From assembly GCA_032433765.1 (NCBI GenBank), contig JAVIAB010000051.1, positions 55,512,828-55,576,827 on the forward strand: DNA of 64,000 bases, written 5' to 3'. Source of the DNA: Megaustenia siamemsis (taxonomy: Eukaryota; Mollusca; Gastropoda; Stylommatophora; Ariophantidae). Of this stretch, positions 45,128 to 56,743 are shown piece by piece; within the stretch, counting starts at the first letter, position 1; each line of letters starts with the position of its first letter. The position numbers and the translations under genes were made by a program. Under the pieces are notes generated by a model. It was given only the letters and a program-made list of their open reading frames with translations. It searched no databases and was not told the origin of the DNA.

Positions 45128-48100
45128 GGCAGTGTGGTGACGGGTGTTCTAGATTGGGTAATGGCAGCAGTGTGGTGACGGGTGTTCTAGATTGGGTAAT
45201 GGCAGCCAATCATTTCAGGTGGTGACGGATGTTCTAGTCAGTAGATTGGGTAATGGCAGCCAATCATTTCAGGTGGTGACGGGTGTTCTAGATTGGGTAA
45301 TGGCAGCAGTGTGGTGACGGATGTTCTAGATTGGGTAATGGCAGCAGTGTGGTGACGGATGTTCTAGATTGGGTAATGGCAGCAGTGTGGTGACGGATGT
45401 TCTAGATTGGGTAATGGCAGCCAATCATTTCAGGTGGTGACGGGTGTTCTAGATTGGGTAATGGCAGCAGTGTGGTGACGGATGTTCTAGATTGGGTAAT
45501 GGCAGCCAATCATTTCAGGTGGTGACGGATGTTCTAGATTGGGTAATGGCAGCCAATCATTTCAGGTGGTGACGGGTGTTCTAGATTGGGTAATGGCAGC
45601 AGTGTGGTGACGGATGTTCTAGATTGGGTAATGGCAGCAGTGTGGTGACGGATGTTCTAGATTGGGTAATGGCAGCAGTGTGGTGACGGATGTTCTAGAT
45701 TGGGTAATGGCAGCAGTGTGGTGACGGGTGTTCTAGATTGGGTAATGGCAGCAGTGTGGTGACGGATGTTCTAGATTGGGTAATGGCAGCAGTGTGGTGA
45801 CGGGTGTTCTAGATTGGGTAATGGCAGCAGTGTGGTGACGGATGTTCTAGATTGGGTAATGGCAGCAGTGTGGTGACGGATGTTCTAGATTGGGTAATGG
45901 CAGCCAATCATTTCAGGTGGTGACGGGTGTTCTAGATTGGGTAATGGCAGCAGTGTGGTGACGGATGTTCTAGATTGGGTAATGGCAGCAGTGTGGTGAC
46001 GGATGTTCTAGATTGGGTAATGGCAGCCAATCATTTCAGGTGGTGACGGGTGTTCTAGATTGGGTAATGGCAGCAGTGTGGTGACGGATGTTCTAGATTG
46101 GGTAATGGCAGCAGTGTGGTGACGGATGTTCTAGATTGGGTAATGGCAGCAGTGTGGTGACGGGTGTTCTAGATTGGGTAATGGCAGCCAATCATTTCAG
46201 GTGGTGACGGGTGTTCTAGATTGGGTAATGGCAGCCAATCATTTCAGGTGGTGACGGATGTTCTAGATTGGGTAATGGCAGCAGTGTGGTGACGGGTGTT
46301 CTAGATTGGGTAATGGCAGCAGTGTGGTGACGGGTGTTCTAGATTGGGTAATGGCAGCAGTGTGGTGACGGGTGTTCTAGATTGGGTAATGGCAGCAGTG
46401 TGGTGACGGATGTTCTAGATTGGGTAATGGCAGCAGTGTGGTGACGGATGTTCTAGATTGGGTAATGGCAGCAGTGTGGTGACGGATGTTCTAGATTGGG
46501 TAATGGCAGCAGTGTGGTGACGGGTGTTCTAGATTGGGTAATGGCAGCAGTGTGGTGACGGATGTTCTAGATTGGGTAATGGCAGCAGTGTGGTGACGGG
46601 TGTTCTAGATTGGGTAATGGCTGCAGTGTGGTGACGGGTGTTCTAGATTGGGTAATAGCAGCAGTGTGGTGACGGGTGTTCTAGATTGGGTAATGGCTGC
46701 AGTGTGGTGACGGGTGTTCTAGATTGGGTAATAGCAGCAGTGTGGTGACGGGTGTTCTAGATTGGGTAATGGCAGCAGTGTGGTGACGGGTGTTCTAGAT
46801 TGGGTAATGGCAGCAGTGTGGTGACGGATGTTCTAGATTGGGTAATGGCAGCAGTGTGGTGACGGATGTTCTAGATTGGGTAATGGCAGCAGTGTGGTGA
46901 CGGATGTTCTAGATTGGGTAATGGCAGCAGTGTGGTGACGGGTGTTCTAGATTGGGTAATGGCAGCAGTGTGGTGACGGATGTTCTAGATTGGGTAATGG
47001 CAGCAGTGTGGTGACGGGTGTTCTAGATTGGGTAATGGCAGCAGTGTGGTGACGGGTGTTCTAGATTGGGTAATGGCAGCAGTGTGGTGACGGGTGTTCT
47101 AGATTGGGTAATTGCAGCAGTGTGGTGACGGATGTTCTAGATTGGGTAATGGCAGCAGTGTGGTGACGGATGTTCTAGATTGGGTAATGGCAGCAGTGTG
47201 GTGACCAATGTTCTAGATTGGGTAATGGCAGCAGTGTGGTGACGGGTGTTCTAGATTGGGTAATGGCAGCAGTGTGGTGACGGATGTTCAAGATTGGGTA
47301 ATGGCAGCAGTGTGGTGACGGGTGTTCTAGATTGGGTAATGGCAGCAGTGTGGTGACGGATGTTCTAGATTGGGTAATGGCAGCAGTGTGGTGACGGGTG
47401 TTCTAGATTGGGTAATGGCTGCAGTGTGGTGACGGGTGTTCTAGATTGGGTAATGGCAGCAGTGTGGTGACGGGTGTTCTAGATTGGGTAATGGCAGCAG
47501 TGTGGTGACGGGTGTTCTAGATTGGGTAATGGCAGCAGTGTGGTGACGGGTGTTCTAGATTGGGTAATGGCAGCAGTGTGGTGACGGATGTTCTAGATTG
47601 GGTAATGGCAGCAGTGTGGTGACGGATGTTCTAGATTGGGTAATGGCAGCAGTGTGGTGACGGGTGTTCTAGATTGGGTAATGGCAGCAGTGTGGTGACG
47701 GGTGTTCTAGATTGGGTAATGGCAGCAGTGTGGTGACGGATGTTCTAGATTGGGTAATGGCAGCAGTGTGGTGACGGATGTTCTAGATTGGGTAATGGCA
47801 GCAGTGTGGTGACGGGTGTTCTAGATTGGGTAATGGCAGCAGTGTGGTGACGGGTGTTCTAGATTGGGTAATGGCAGCAGTGTGGTGACGGATATTCTAG
47901 ATTGGGTAATGGCATCAGTGTGGTGACGGTTGTTCTAGATTGGGTAATGGCAGCAGTGTGGCGACGGATGTTCTAGATTGGGTAATGGCAGCAGTGTGGT
48001 GACGGATGTTCTAGATTGGGTAATGGCAGCAGTGTGGTGACGGGTGTTCTAGATTGGGTAATGGCAGCCAATCATTTCAGGTGGTGACGGGTGTTCTAGA

Positions 48101-49697
48101 TTGGGTAATGGCAGCCAATCATTTCAGGTGGTGACGGATGTTCTAGATTGGGTAATGGCAGCAGTGTGGTGACGGGTGTTCTAGATTGGGTAATGGCAGC
48201 AGTGTGGTGACGGGTGTTCTAGATTGGGTAATGGCAGCAGTGTGGTGACGGGTGTTCTAGATTGGGTAATGGCAGCAGTGTGGTGACGGGTGTTCTAGAT
48301 TGGGTAATGGCAGCAGTGTGGTGACGGATGTTCTAGATTGGGTAATGGCAGCAGTGTGGTGACGGATGTTCTAGATTGGGTAATGGCAGCAGTGTGGTGA
48401 CGGATATTCTAGATTGGGTAATGGCAGCAGTGTGGTGACGGGTGTTCTAGATTGGGTAATGGCAGCAGTGTGGTGACGGGAGTTCTAGATTGGGTAATGG
48501 CAGCAGTGTGGTGACGGATGTTCTAGATTGGGTAATGGCAGCAGTGTGGTGACGGATGTTCTAGATTGGGTAATGGCAGCAGTGTGGTGACGGATGTTCT
48601 AGATTGGGTAATGGCAGCAGTGTGGTGACGGGTGTTCTAGATTGGGTAATGGCAGCAGTGTGGTGACGGGTGTTCTAGATTGGGTAATGTCAGCAGTGTG
48701 GTGACGGATGTTCTAGATTGGGTAATGGCAGCAGTGTGGTGACGGATGTTCTAGATTGGGTAATGGCAGCAGTGTGGTGACGGATGTTCTAGATTGGGTG
48801 ATGGCAGCAGTGTGGTGACGGATGTTCTAGATTGGGTAATGGCAGCAGTGTGGTGACGGGTGTTCAAGATTGGGTAATGGCAGCAGTGTGGTGACGGATG
48901 TTCTAGATTGGGTAATGGCAGCAGTGTGGTGACGGATGTTCTAGATTGGGTAATGGCAGAAGTGTGGTGACGGGTGTTCTAGATTGGGTAATGGCAGCAG
49001 TGTGGTGACGGATGTTCTAGATTGGGTAATGGCAGCAGTGTGGTGACGGGTGTTCTAGATTGGGTAATGGCAGCAGTGTGGTGACGGATGTTCTAGATTG
49101 GGTAATGGCTGCAGTGTGGTGACGGATGTTCTAGATTGGGTAATGGCAGCAGTGTGGTGACGGATGTTCTAGATTGGGTAATGGCAGCAGTGTGGTGACG
49201 GATGTTCTAGATTGGGTAATGGCAGCAGTGTGGTGACGGGTGTTCTAGATTGGGTAATGGCAGCAGTGTGGTGACGGATGTTCTAGATTGGGTAATGGCA
49301 GCAGTGTGGTGACGGGTGTTCTAGATTGGGTAATGGCAGCAGTGTGGTGACGGATGTTCTAGATTGGGTAATGGCAGCAGTGTGGTGACGGATGTTCTAG
49401 ATTGGGTAATGGCAGCAGTGTGGTGACGGGTGTTCTAGATTGGGTAATGGCAGCAGTGTCGTGACGGATGTTCTAGATTGGGTAATGGCTGCAGTGTGGT
49501 GACGGGTGTTCTAGATTGGGTAATGGCAGCAGTGTGGTGACGGATGTTCTAGATTGGGTAATGGCAGCAGTGTGGTGACGGGTGTTCTAGATTGGGTAAT
49601 GGCAGCAGTGTGGTGACGGATGTTCTAGATTGGGTAATGGCAGCAGTGTGGTGACGGATGTTCTAGATTGGGTAATGGCAGCCAATCATTTCAGGAT
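45128..49697. repeat. 4.6 kb minisatellite, 38 and 47 bp unit types, about 118 units
   Basis: The short unit is 38 bp: GGTGACGGATGTTCTAGATT followed by GGGTAATGGCAGCAGTGT. The long unit, 47 bp, replaces AGCAGTGT by AGCCAATCATTTCAGGT. About a dozen long units occur, clustered at 45200-46260 and again at 48060-48130, plus the terminal half-unit at 49677. Each short unit also carries an A/G site (GACGGATG or GACGGGTG). Strong G over C bias on plus. It lies in the Isl intron about 1.5 kb upstream (in transcript sense, downstream) of the homeodomain exon. Confidence 0.97.
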
Positions 49698-49699
49698 TA

Positions 49700-50590
49700 C
49701 CGTCATCGTCTGGAACTTGTTACATTTTTTTTCTTTCATTCTCTTCATCGTAGATTTCTTTTTAAAATGTGTTTACCAATGATCTTAATCTTCTTCTCTG
49801 CCTCATTCTCTTCTTCAATCTCACCTAGTCCTCTCTGTGCCATCTGGCACATCACACAACTTGAAATCACCACTTTAGTCTGACATGAACCAGCTTTTAA
49901 AAGCTACCCCCCCTTAGAACTTTTATTTGAGTTATCTTTCTTGGTCTTTACTTGTTCACTTGCCATTAGGAGTTATCTGGACTTCCGGTCAATGTGGCAG
50001 GTAGGCGGCAGGAACCATTGAGGCATTAATTTTTATTTAATTGAATTTCTTTCTCCTATTTCCTTCCATAATCTTTGTTTAAATATTATGTCAAACAGTC
50101 GATGGAAATTTTGACCCATAGGCTATAGTTTGAAAACCTCTGAAAACCCCTGCTTCTAAAATGTCGGAATTAAATTTGTCGATTTCACCTGTAACGTTAA
50201 TGACCAGTGTCATACTTATTTTTTCCCCAATAGTTCGCAGAGTTATTTTTTCAATGAGTCGAAAAAAGAAAGACTGCCATGTACTTCAAGACATGCCCTA
50301 CGCAATAAGGTCCCAATTTACGAGTTGTCATTCCTTTCACCTATTAGTTTAAATTTTATGTTGCATAGGTTTATGTCCTCGTCTTTATTTATTGTCGAGT
50401 TTTGTGGCATTCCAGTGCTGGTATCAATGACTTGTGCATTCGGTCTGAAAATGGAGTTCTCGTTAAGTAACGTGACGTTGAGGACAAGCTGAGGGGATTT
50501 ATTTATAAAGAATTATGTATAAGGTAAGCTAATATGAAGTAATGTGTGTCTCATTGTTTTCGGTTTAATTAAATATCGCATTACTTCAAT
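49700..50590. other. Intronic sequence with traces of mobile elements
   Basis: GGTAGGCGGCAGGAACCATT at about 50000 is shared with repeat E (39510). The stretch near 50120, GAAAACCCCTGC, resembles a hAT-like end. No gene. Confidence 0.4.
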
Positions 50591-50597
50591 TTAATCA

Positions 50598-50961
50598 GCG
50601 AATATAGGAATGCTTCCAGTAAACTAGAATGAAAATCAAACCGGTTCTAGCGAATATAGGAATGCTTCCAGTAAATTAGAATGAAAATCAAACCGGTTCT
50701 AGCGAATATAGGAATGCTTCCAGTAAACTAGAATGAAAATCAAACCGGTTCTAGCGAATATAGGAATGCTTCCAGTAAATTAGAATGAAAATCAAACCGG
50801 TTCTAGCGAATATAGGAATGCTTCCAGTAAACTAGAATGAAAATCAAACCGGTTCTAGCGAATATAGGAATGCTTCCAGTAAATTAGAATGAAAATCAAA
50901 CCGGTTCTAGCGAATATAGGAATGCTTCCAGTAAACTAGAATGAAAATCAAACCGGTTCTA
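50598..50961. repeat. Minisatellite, 52 bp unit, 7 copies in strict alternation
   Basis: The unit starts GCGAATATAGGAATGCTTCC and ends CAAACCGGTTCTA. A single C/T site (AAACTAG or AAATTAG) alternates perfectly through all seven copies, so the true repeat is 104 bp. Confidence 0.97.
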
Positions 50962-51150
50962 CTAAGTACCTTTTACTCTTGAGAATTTGTTTGAGTGTGT
51001 GTTTGCATGTGTATGTGTCTTATTGCTCTTTAGTTGTTCTCTTTCTCATCGCTCAGTTCTTTCTCTCTTCATAACTTTCTAACAACTCTTGCCACTTTTT
51101 TCATTCTTAACTTTTCTCAAACCCTAAACGCTTTCATTCTTTATTGTTAC

Positions 51151-51413
51151 CTTTTCTTGCTGCTGCTGGATCTGTTTCATGAGTATAGATCTTTTCTTAT
51201 CCTTACACCTCTTGTTCTGGAACCAGACTCGGATGACTCTCGGACTGAGGCCAGTCATCTCTGTGAGCTGCTCCTTCATGAGGGCGTCTGGTCTGGGGTT
51301 AGCGTTATAGCACGTACGCAGCGTGTGCAACTGTTTCTCATTGAGAACTGTCCGTACTCGAGTGGTTTTATGGTCGGACTTGTGCCCCCCTCGAGTGGAT
51401 TTGTCTCCTCGAC
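51151..51413 (-). CDS. isl: Islet-family LIM-homeobox gene, homeodomain exon
   Basis: This exon encodes the DNA-binding homeodomain of an Islet (ISL1/ISL2/tup) transcription factor, a nuclear protein that specifies motor neurons and other neural or endocrine cell types in animals (family knowledge). Read on the minus strand it starts after an acceptor ending TATTCAG and stops before a GTAACA donor, giving 263 bp: two bases of a split codon, then 87 codons. About 14 codons precede the homeodomain, which begins at [12 protein letters not shown]; helix 3 contains [15 protein letters not shown], with W48, F49, Q50 and N51 intact. The tail [10 protein letters not shown] ends the exon in phase 0. 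Identity to vertebrate ISL1 over the homeodomain is very high by eye; the visible differences are few, such as N for A in CYNANPRP and T for V in KEQLTEM. The LIM exons upstream were not found in the window. Confidence 0.96.
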
Positions 51414-51419
51414 CTGAAT

Positions 51420-52095
51420 AGCATGAATAAAAAAGGATGAGATTATGCAGTCTTAAAACATTTAATTTGATTTACTTACATATCTGTGTGTATGTTTCTC
51501 GTTTGTTCATGCTGATGGCCTATTGAGCCGAAACGTCGTTCAAATTTGTGTCGTCCATTAATAAATAAAAAATTAAAGCTTTAATCATACTATTTTTTCT
51601 TTTTTTTTTTCATTTCTCCTTCACATTCAACTTTACTACATTTATATGCATTTCTTTGCCTTGACCTCGTCAAACATGGTCCATTATTGTTTTCTTAATA
51701 TATCTTTATCCTCGTTCAAGTTTAATTAAAGTTCGCTTTTATTTATTAGTTTTTATTAACAACACGTTTTTCTAATGAAACATGAATGGTACATCTGTTT
51801 TTCTCTAAAAGTGGCATTTTAATTTTAATCTTGAAAATGCTCATTTACGGATGAATATGAAGATGAAATATGAGAGGCTCCAGGAAGCAATATCCATTTT
51901 CTTTTACCATAAATTGTGTTTAAACATTATGATACAGTTTCTTCTACAGAAGCAAGAATATTTTATCTTCCCGAAAAGGCATACATGAACAAATTAACTA
52001 AAGTGTCAGTAACAAACTGCTGTGATGGGCATTACTATCAATATTCCCGTATACTACAGGAGAGCTTCGTTAGAGCGCAGTTAATTCATTCGCCT
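51420..52095. other. AT-rich, no exon seen
   Basis: Directly upstream of the Isl homeodomain exon. GAGCCGAAACGTCG at about 51525 is like the motif at 36750 (GCCCGAAACATCG). Confidence 0.5.
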
Positions 52096-52099
52096 TCTT

Positions 52100-52540
52100 A
52101 GCGCAATAGATCAGATTCAAATATCCATCAACGGATTATAGGCTCACCCAGCCTGAAATAGTATAAAAATGTAAAGTAAAGAGCCCTCGTCACGCCAAGT
52201 GGCATATAGAGAATATGGTGTTAGTGACCATCAATTTTACAGACCTTCGGCACATGATTTTTGGGGTAATGTGGTCGGTATTACTCCCGTGGCGCTTTAC
52301 TTTCCCAGAAAAAAAAAAATCCGGTACCCATTAAAGGCTGGGTGAACCGGAAGCCGTCGGTTGGGATCGAACCCTACCTCTTGAGCCTTAAGTAGGTACT
52401 ATATATTCTGATAAAGTAGGTCGGCCTGGCGTGATACCGACCACACCACCCATAAAATGTACCGTTGGTCATAAACAAAATGATGGGCACTACCATCACA
52501 TTCCTTTATGCCGTGATCTAGGCGTGACGCAGTTCCTCGT
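52100..52540. mobile_element. Compound SINE-A cluster
   Basis: A minus-strand SINE-A at 52175-52385 (box B GGTTCGATCCC, 5' head lost) lies between two diverged plus-strand pieces (52100-52170, 52385-52530 with GGCCTGGCGTGATACCGACC). Confidence 0.8.
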
Positions 52541-52915
52541 TACACAAAGCTCCAATCAGCATGTCGGCCGTATCCGGTTTCTTGATCTGCGAGCAAGATC
52601 ACAAAGACAAATAATTTATAATTAAATTCTGATTGAGAGAGTCAGTGGTGCAGAGCTAGCTCGCTGGCTGTGCTAGAAGTGGATCTTAGTTCAATTCCAG
52701 CTCATTACTCTCATTATTCGACAGCTGATTAAAATTAATGGTGGTATGTTTGATTCAAATCAGAAAGGTTTCATGATCAAAGAACAGTTTGGCCTTCAAA
52801 TGTTTTTGCATGATGGGAAGGTGTTTAATACGTCTCTACCTCATGGTTTTATACAGTATGGTTTCCTCCCCTATAATGTAATGCTTTCCTTCAATATTGG
52901 TTTCATGTTTTCTTC
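52541..52915. other. No gene recognised
   Basis: AT-rich sequence leading into the 23 bp array. Confidence 0.5.
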
Positions 52916-52925
52916 CTCTTTTCTA

Positions 52926-53938
52926 TAGTTTAATGCTTCACTCCACTAAGGTTTAATGCTTCACTCCACTATGGTTTAATGCTTCACTCCACTATAGTTT
53001 AATGCTTCACTCCACTATGGTTTAATGCTTCACTCCACTATAGTTTAATGCTTCACTCCACTATGGTTTAATGCTTTACTCCACTATAGTTTAATGCTTC
53101 ACTCCACTATGGTTTAATGCTTTACTCCACTATAGTTTAATGCTTCACTCCACTATGGTTTAATGCTTTACTCCACTATAGTTTAATGCTTCACTCCACT
53201 ATAGTTGAATGCTTCACTCCACTATGGTTTAATGCTTCACTCTACTATGGTTTAGTGCTTCACTCCACTATGGTTTAATGCTTCACTCCACTATGGTTTA
53301 ATGATTCACTCCACTATGGTTTAATGCTTCACTCCACTATAGTTTAATGCTTCATTCCACTATGGTTTAATGCTTCACTCCACTATGGTTTAATGCTTCA
53401 CTCCACTATGGTTTAATGCTTCACTCCACTATGGTTTAATGCTTCACTCCACTATGGTTTAATGCTTCACTCCACTATGGTTTAATGCTTTACTCCACTA
53501 TGGTTTAATGCTTCGCTCCGCTATGGTTTAATGCTTCACTCCACTATGGTTTAATGCTTCACTCCACTATGGTTTAATGCTTCACTCCACTATGGTTTAA
53601 TGCTTCACTCCACTATGGTTTAATGTTTCACTCCACTATGGTTTAATGCTTCACTCCACTATGGTTTAATGCTTCACTCTACTATGGTTTAATGCTTCAC
53701 TCCACTATGGTTTAATGCTTCACTCCACTATGGTTTAATGCTTCACTCCACTATGGTTTAATGCTTCACTCTACTATGGTTTAATGCTTCACTCCACTAT
53801 GGTTTAATGCTTCACTCTACTATGGTTTAATGCTTCACTCTACTATGGTTTAATGCTTCACTCCACTATGGTTTAATGCTTCACTCTACTATGGTTTAAT
53901 GCTTCACTCCACTATGGTTTAATGCTTCTCTCCACTAC
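52926..53938. repeat. Minisatellite, 23 bp unit, 44 copies
   Basis: Unit TGGTTTAATGCTTCACTCCA plus CTA. In the first 280 bp TATAG and TATGG units alternate (46 bp dimer); later copies are nearly uniform. Confidence 0.97.
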
Positions 53939-53944
53939 GACATT

Positions 53945-55190
53945 ATAAGTTCCGTGAAATTCTTTACCCTCAAACATTTTTTTTTCAAATTCAAACTAAT
54001 CAATGACATCATTAATTTTATACTATGTGCTTGCACTCTTGATAAAGTCATCGTTCCTACTCGGTATTCTTCGTCATTTTTTGGGGAGTTGGTTCAAACC
54101 CTTCCGATACATATCTGAACATTTCTTGCTGACAGTTTGCACTCGACAACTCACGTCAAGTCATTATAACTTTGGCCCTACATATCAATGTATGTCTCAT
54201 CAATGAAGCTAATTTTCGCCCGAGCTTGTTCTCTTTTACTCTTGAATTGAATCTTCAAGTTTTCGTGTAAATAAACTGTACTCTACATATTTCTTTTATA
54301 ATGTTATTACATTAAATATATTCGTAAAAATATTCTTCATCAACATATGGGCGGCTAAAATATAGTTTATTGTAAACATAATATTTTTAGTCTGATTAGG
54401 ACTAACTTTCAATTGAAACTATGTAATATGGGAGCTTTGGTTTATGCCCCATTAATTTTCTATTAATTGTTAATGATTTTTCAATTAAAAACTATTTTAT
54501 GAACACACAAGACCTCGTTAGTGCCTCTATTTCTTTTTCTTGTTTCAATTGGTGAATTCAGCGGTAGGAAAGAGGCGTACTATTTATGTTCTTGTTATGC
54601 CAGGTTGGCTCAACGAAACTGTAAATTTAATTAAGTTTGGCGCATTCAGTGTGGAATCTAATGATACGATCGACAATTTTGTCTTCTTGGCGCCATCAAT
54701 GGTCAGCCCGTATGAGAATAATAAAACGTGAACGAAGGCGGCACAGTTACAAAGACCGGCTGAAAATAACTGAAAACAAAGCATAACGAACCAATGATAA
54801 AATATTGCAGGCAACGGAGATAGAAAGAGCATGAACTGGAGTAATCATGAACTGCGACGGAAATTAGTCTGAAGCGGAATTAATGTACAGGAGGGAGAAA
54901 TAAAACGTGGACTGGAATTGTATTATTCTGTTACGCGCTCTGCGCAGTAAACGTGTGACAGATTGTTTGTTAATTATTGATGTCAGATTATGGTTATATT
55001 CGATGATAGTATAGAAGAAAGGAACATATGGGCATTATAGGAGTGTAAATATCAAACGACTGGGACAGAATGGCTTCGATCACATTGGTGGTTCGATTAT
55101 AACGGTGTACAGATTTCTATTTACTGTACTGCCTCAACTTGCAGCTTCTATTATATATTTATATATTTGACAATATCTAATTGTATTTTA
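53945..55190. other. AT-rich, no gene recognised
   Basis: Open frames at 54003 and 54540/54584 have no family motif. No LIM-type Cys/His pattern was seen. Confidence 0.5.
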
Positions 55191-55194
55191 AGTA

Positions 55195-55405
55195 AGTAAA
55201 AAGTAAAGTGCTCCATCAAGTGGCATATATGGATTATGGTGTTAGTCACCATAATTTTTATAGACCTTCGGCACAGTATTTTTGGGGTAATCTGGTCGGT
55301 ATTACGCCCATGCCGCTTTCCTTCCACAGAAAAGAATCTGGTACCCATTAAAGACTGGGTGAACCCGGAAGCCGTCGATCAGGCACTGAGCCATCGCGGC
55401 TCCCT
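55195..55405 (-). mobile_element. SINE-A copy, internal deletion
   Basis: The minus strand starts GAGCCGCGATGGCTCAGTGC; part of the head between box A and box B is missing. Ends AGCACTTTACTTTTTACTTA. Confidence 0.85.
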
Positions 55406-55589
55406 CTAATTGTTTTACTTTAACGACTATTTTTTTTTTAGAATGTAATTTTTTTTTTTTACAAATTTACTTGTTCAAAATATGTTCTTTTCAGGATTTT
55501 AATGTTCTGATTACGAGGAACCAGCAGTTTTTTGGAATTTTAAGTTCCAGCTGAATTATAAGCTTTTTATTTTTTTCTTTCATGTTATC

Positions 55590-56660
55590 TTGATTATTTG
55601 CAACGTTTGCATTCAAGGGCGTTTATGTTTTCTTTCCAGCAGATCTGTCCATTGTCCATGTTTCACAGTCATATGGATAAGGCTACGAGGAAATATTCAG
55701 GCGCTTATAAACCTACGTTTTGTTGTTATATCAGTGTCCTGTCAACGTTATGCAAGTTTTAATGTGTTCACTTCCTTTAATCTTATTTTAATCTCGTTTG
55801 TTATCTTTAATTCAAGAAGTTCTAAATTGTCTACTCATTTTAAATTATGTCCTTTAAAACATCTATCAAGTCTTATGTCCTTTAAAACATCAATCGAGTC
55901 TTATGTCCTTTAAAACATCTATCAAGTCTTACGTCCTTTAAAACATCAATCGAGTCTTATGTCATTTAAAACATCTATTTAATCTTATGTCATTTAAAAC
56001 ATCTATTTAATCTTATGTCATTTAAAACATCAATCAAGTCATATGTCCTTTAAAACATCAATCAAGTCTTATGTCCTTTAAAACCTCGATCAAGTCTTAT
56101 GTCCTTTAAAATATCAAACAAGTCTTATGTCCTTTAAAACATCAATCAAGTCTTATGTCCTTTAAAACATCAATCAAGTCTTATGTCAGTATTAAAAAAT
56201 TGTTTTGTGTGTGTTGCAGTGAGTTAGCGGTTGTGTTTTTCATTATTACATTGAACTGATGTTATCAATTTCTCAATGTCACACAGTGATATTGATAAAA
56301 GTACTGTATCATCAGCGTATCGTATTTCTGGTAGTGCTTGACATCCAACCGTAAGAGCATCAAATTGTTCTTTAGCATTCGTTTCTCTGACGTTTCTCAT
56401 TACATTATCTGCATATGTTGAAAGTATTCGGTGATAAGATGCGACCCTGTCTAGCTCTTTGTATTAAATCAAACCAGTCTGATGTACCATTTTCAATTGG
56501 CAGAGCTGCTATTTGGCTTTCATAAAGCATTGTTATCATATGCACTTGGTACTGTGAATGTCATACACTTATCATTGTTTTGCACAACAACTGATGTGCG
56601 CTGTCCATTGCTCTTGAGTAATCAAAAGAATATGTGAACACATTTATGTTTTATTCTCTA
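55590..56660 (-). pseudogene. LINE-E reverse transcriptase remnant with intact YADD
   Basis: On the minus strand: ITMLYESQIAALPIENGTSD then WFDLIQRARQGRILSPNTFN (RT motif B area), a one-base frame change, VMRNVRETNAKEQFDALTVG, then ALPEIRYADDTVLLSISL with an intact catalytic YADD. A 28 bp tandem array interrupts it. Beyond the array (to 55600) is a segment resembling the usual YGCETW region downstream of RT. It is the best preserved catalytic motif in the window, but the ORF is broken. Confidence 0.85.
55845..56188. repeat. Minisatellite, 28 bp unit, 12 copies, inside LINE-E
   Basis: Unit TTATGTCCTTTAAAACATCA plus ATCAAGTC, with variants ATCGAGTC and ATTTAATC. Confidence 0.95.
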
Positions 56661-56743
56661 CATTTATCAATTACAGAACAAGACCATGACATAAAACATC
56701 TTGAGGATAATTGTTTACACCACAAGACATTGAACTATTATGT

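Larger units (their letters stand above)
19709..51150 (-). other. isl: Islet intron, 31.4 kb, packed with repeats
   Basis: The intron lies between a GTAACA donor (51150) and a TATCTCCACAG acceptor (19709). Both flanking exons are phase 0. No other exon-like conserved peptide was seen inside on the minus strand. The content is listed separately: minisatellites, LINE 3' ends, SINEs and simple repeats. Confidence 0.85.

Noticed and set aside
45128..49697. CRISPR-like regular array
   Set aside because: Units are contiguous with no unique spacers, and the context is animal DNA.
50598..50961. CRISPR-like array
   Set aside because: No variable spacers; direct tandem repeat.
51034..51417. 127-codon plus-strand frame over the homeodomain exon
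   Set aside because: Shadow of the minus-strand Isl exon.
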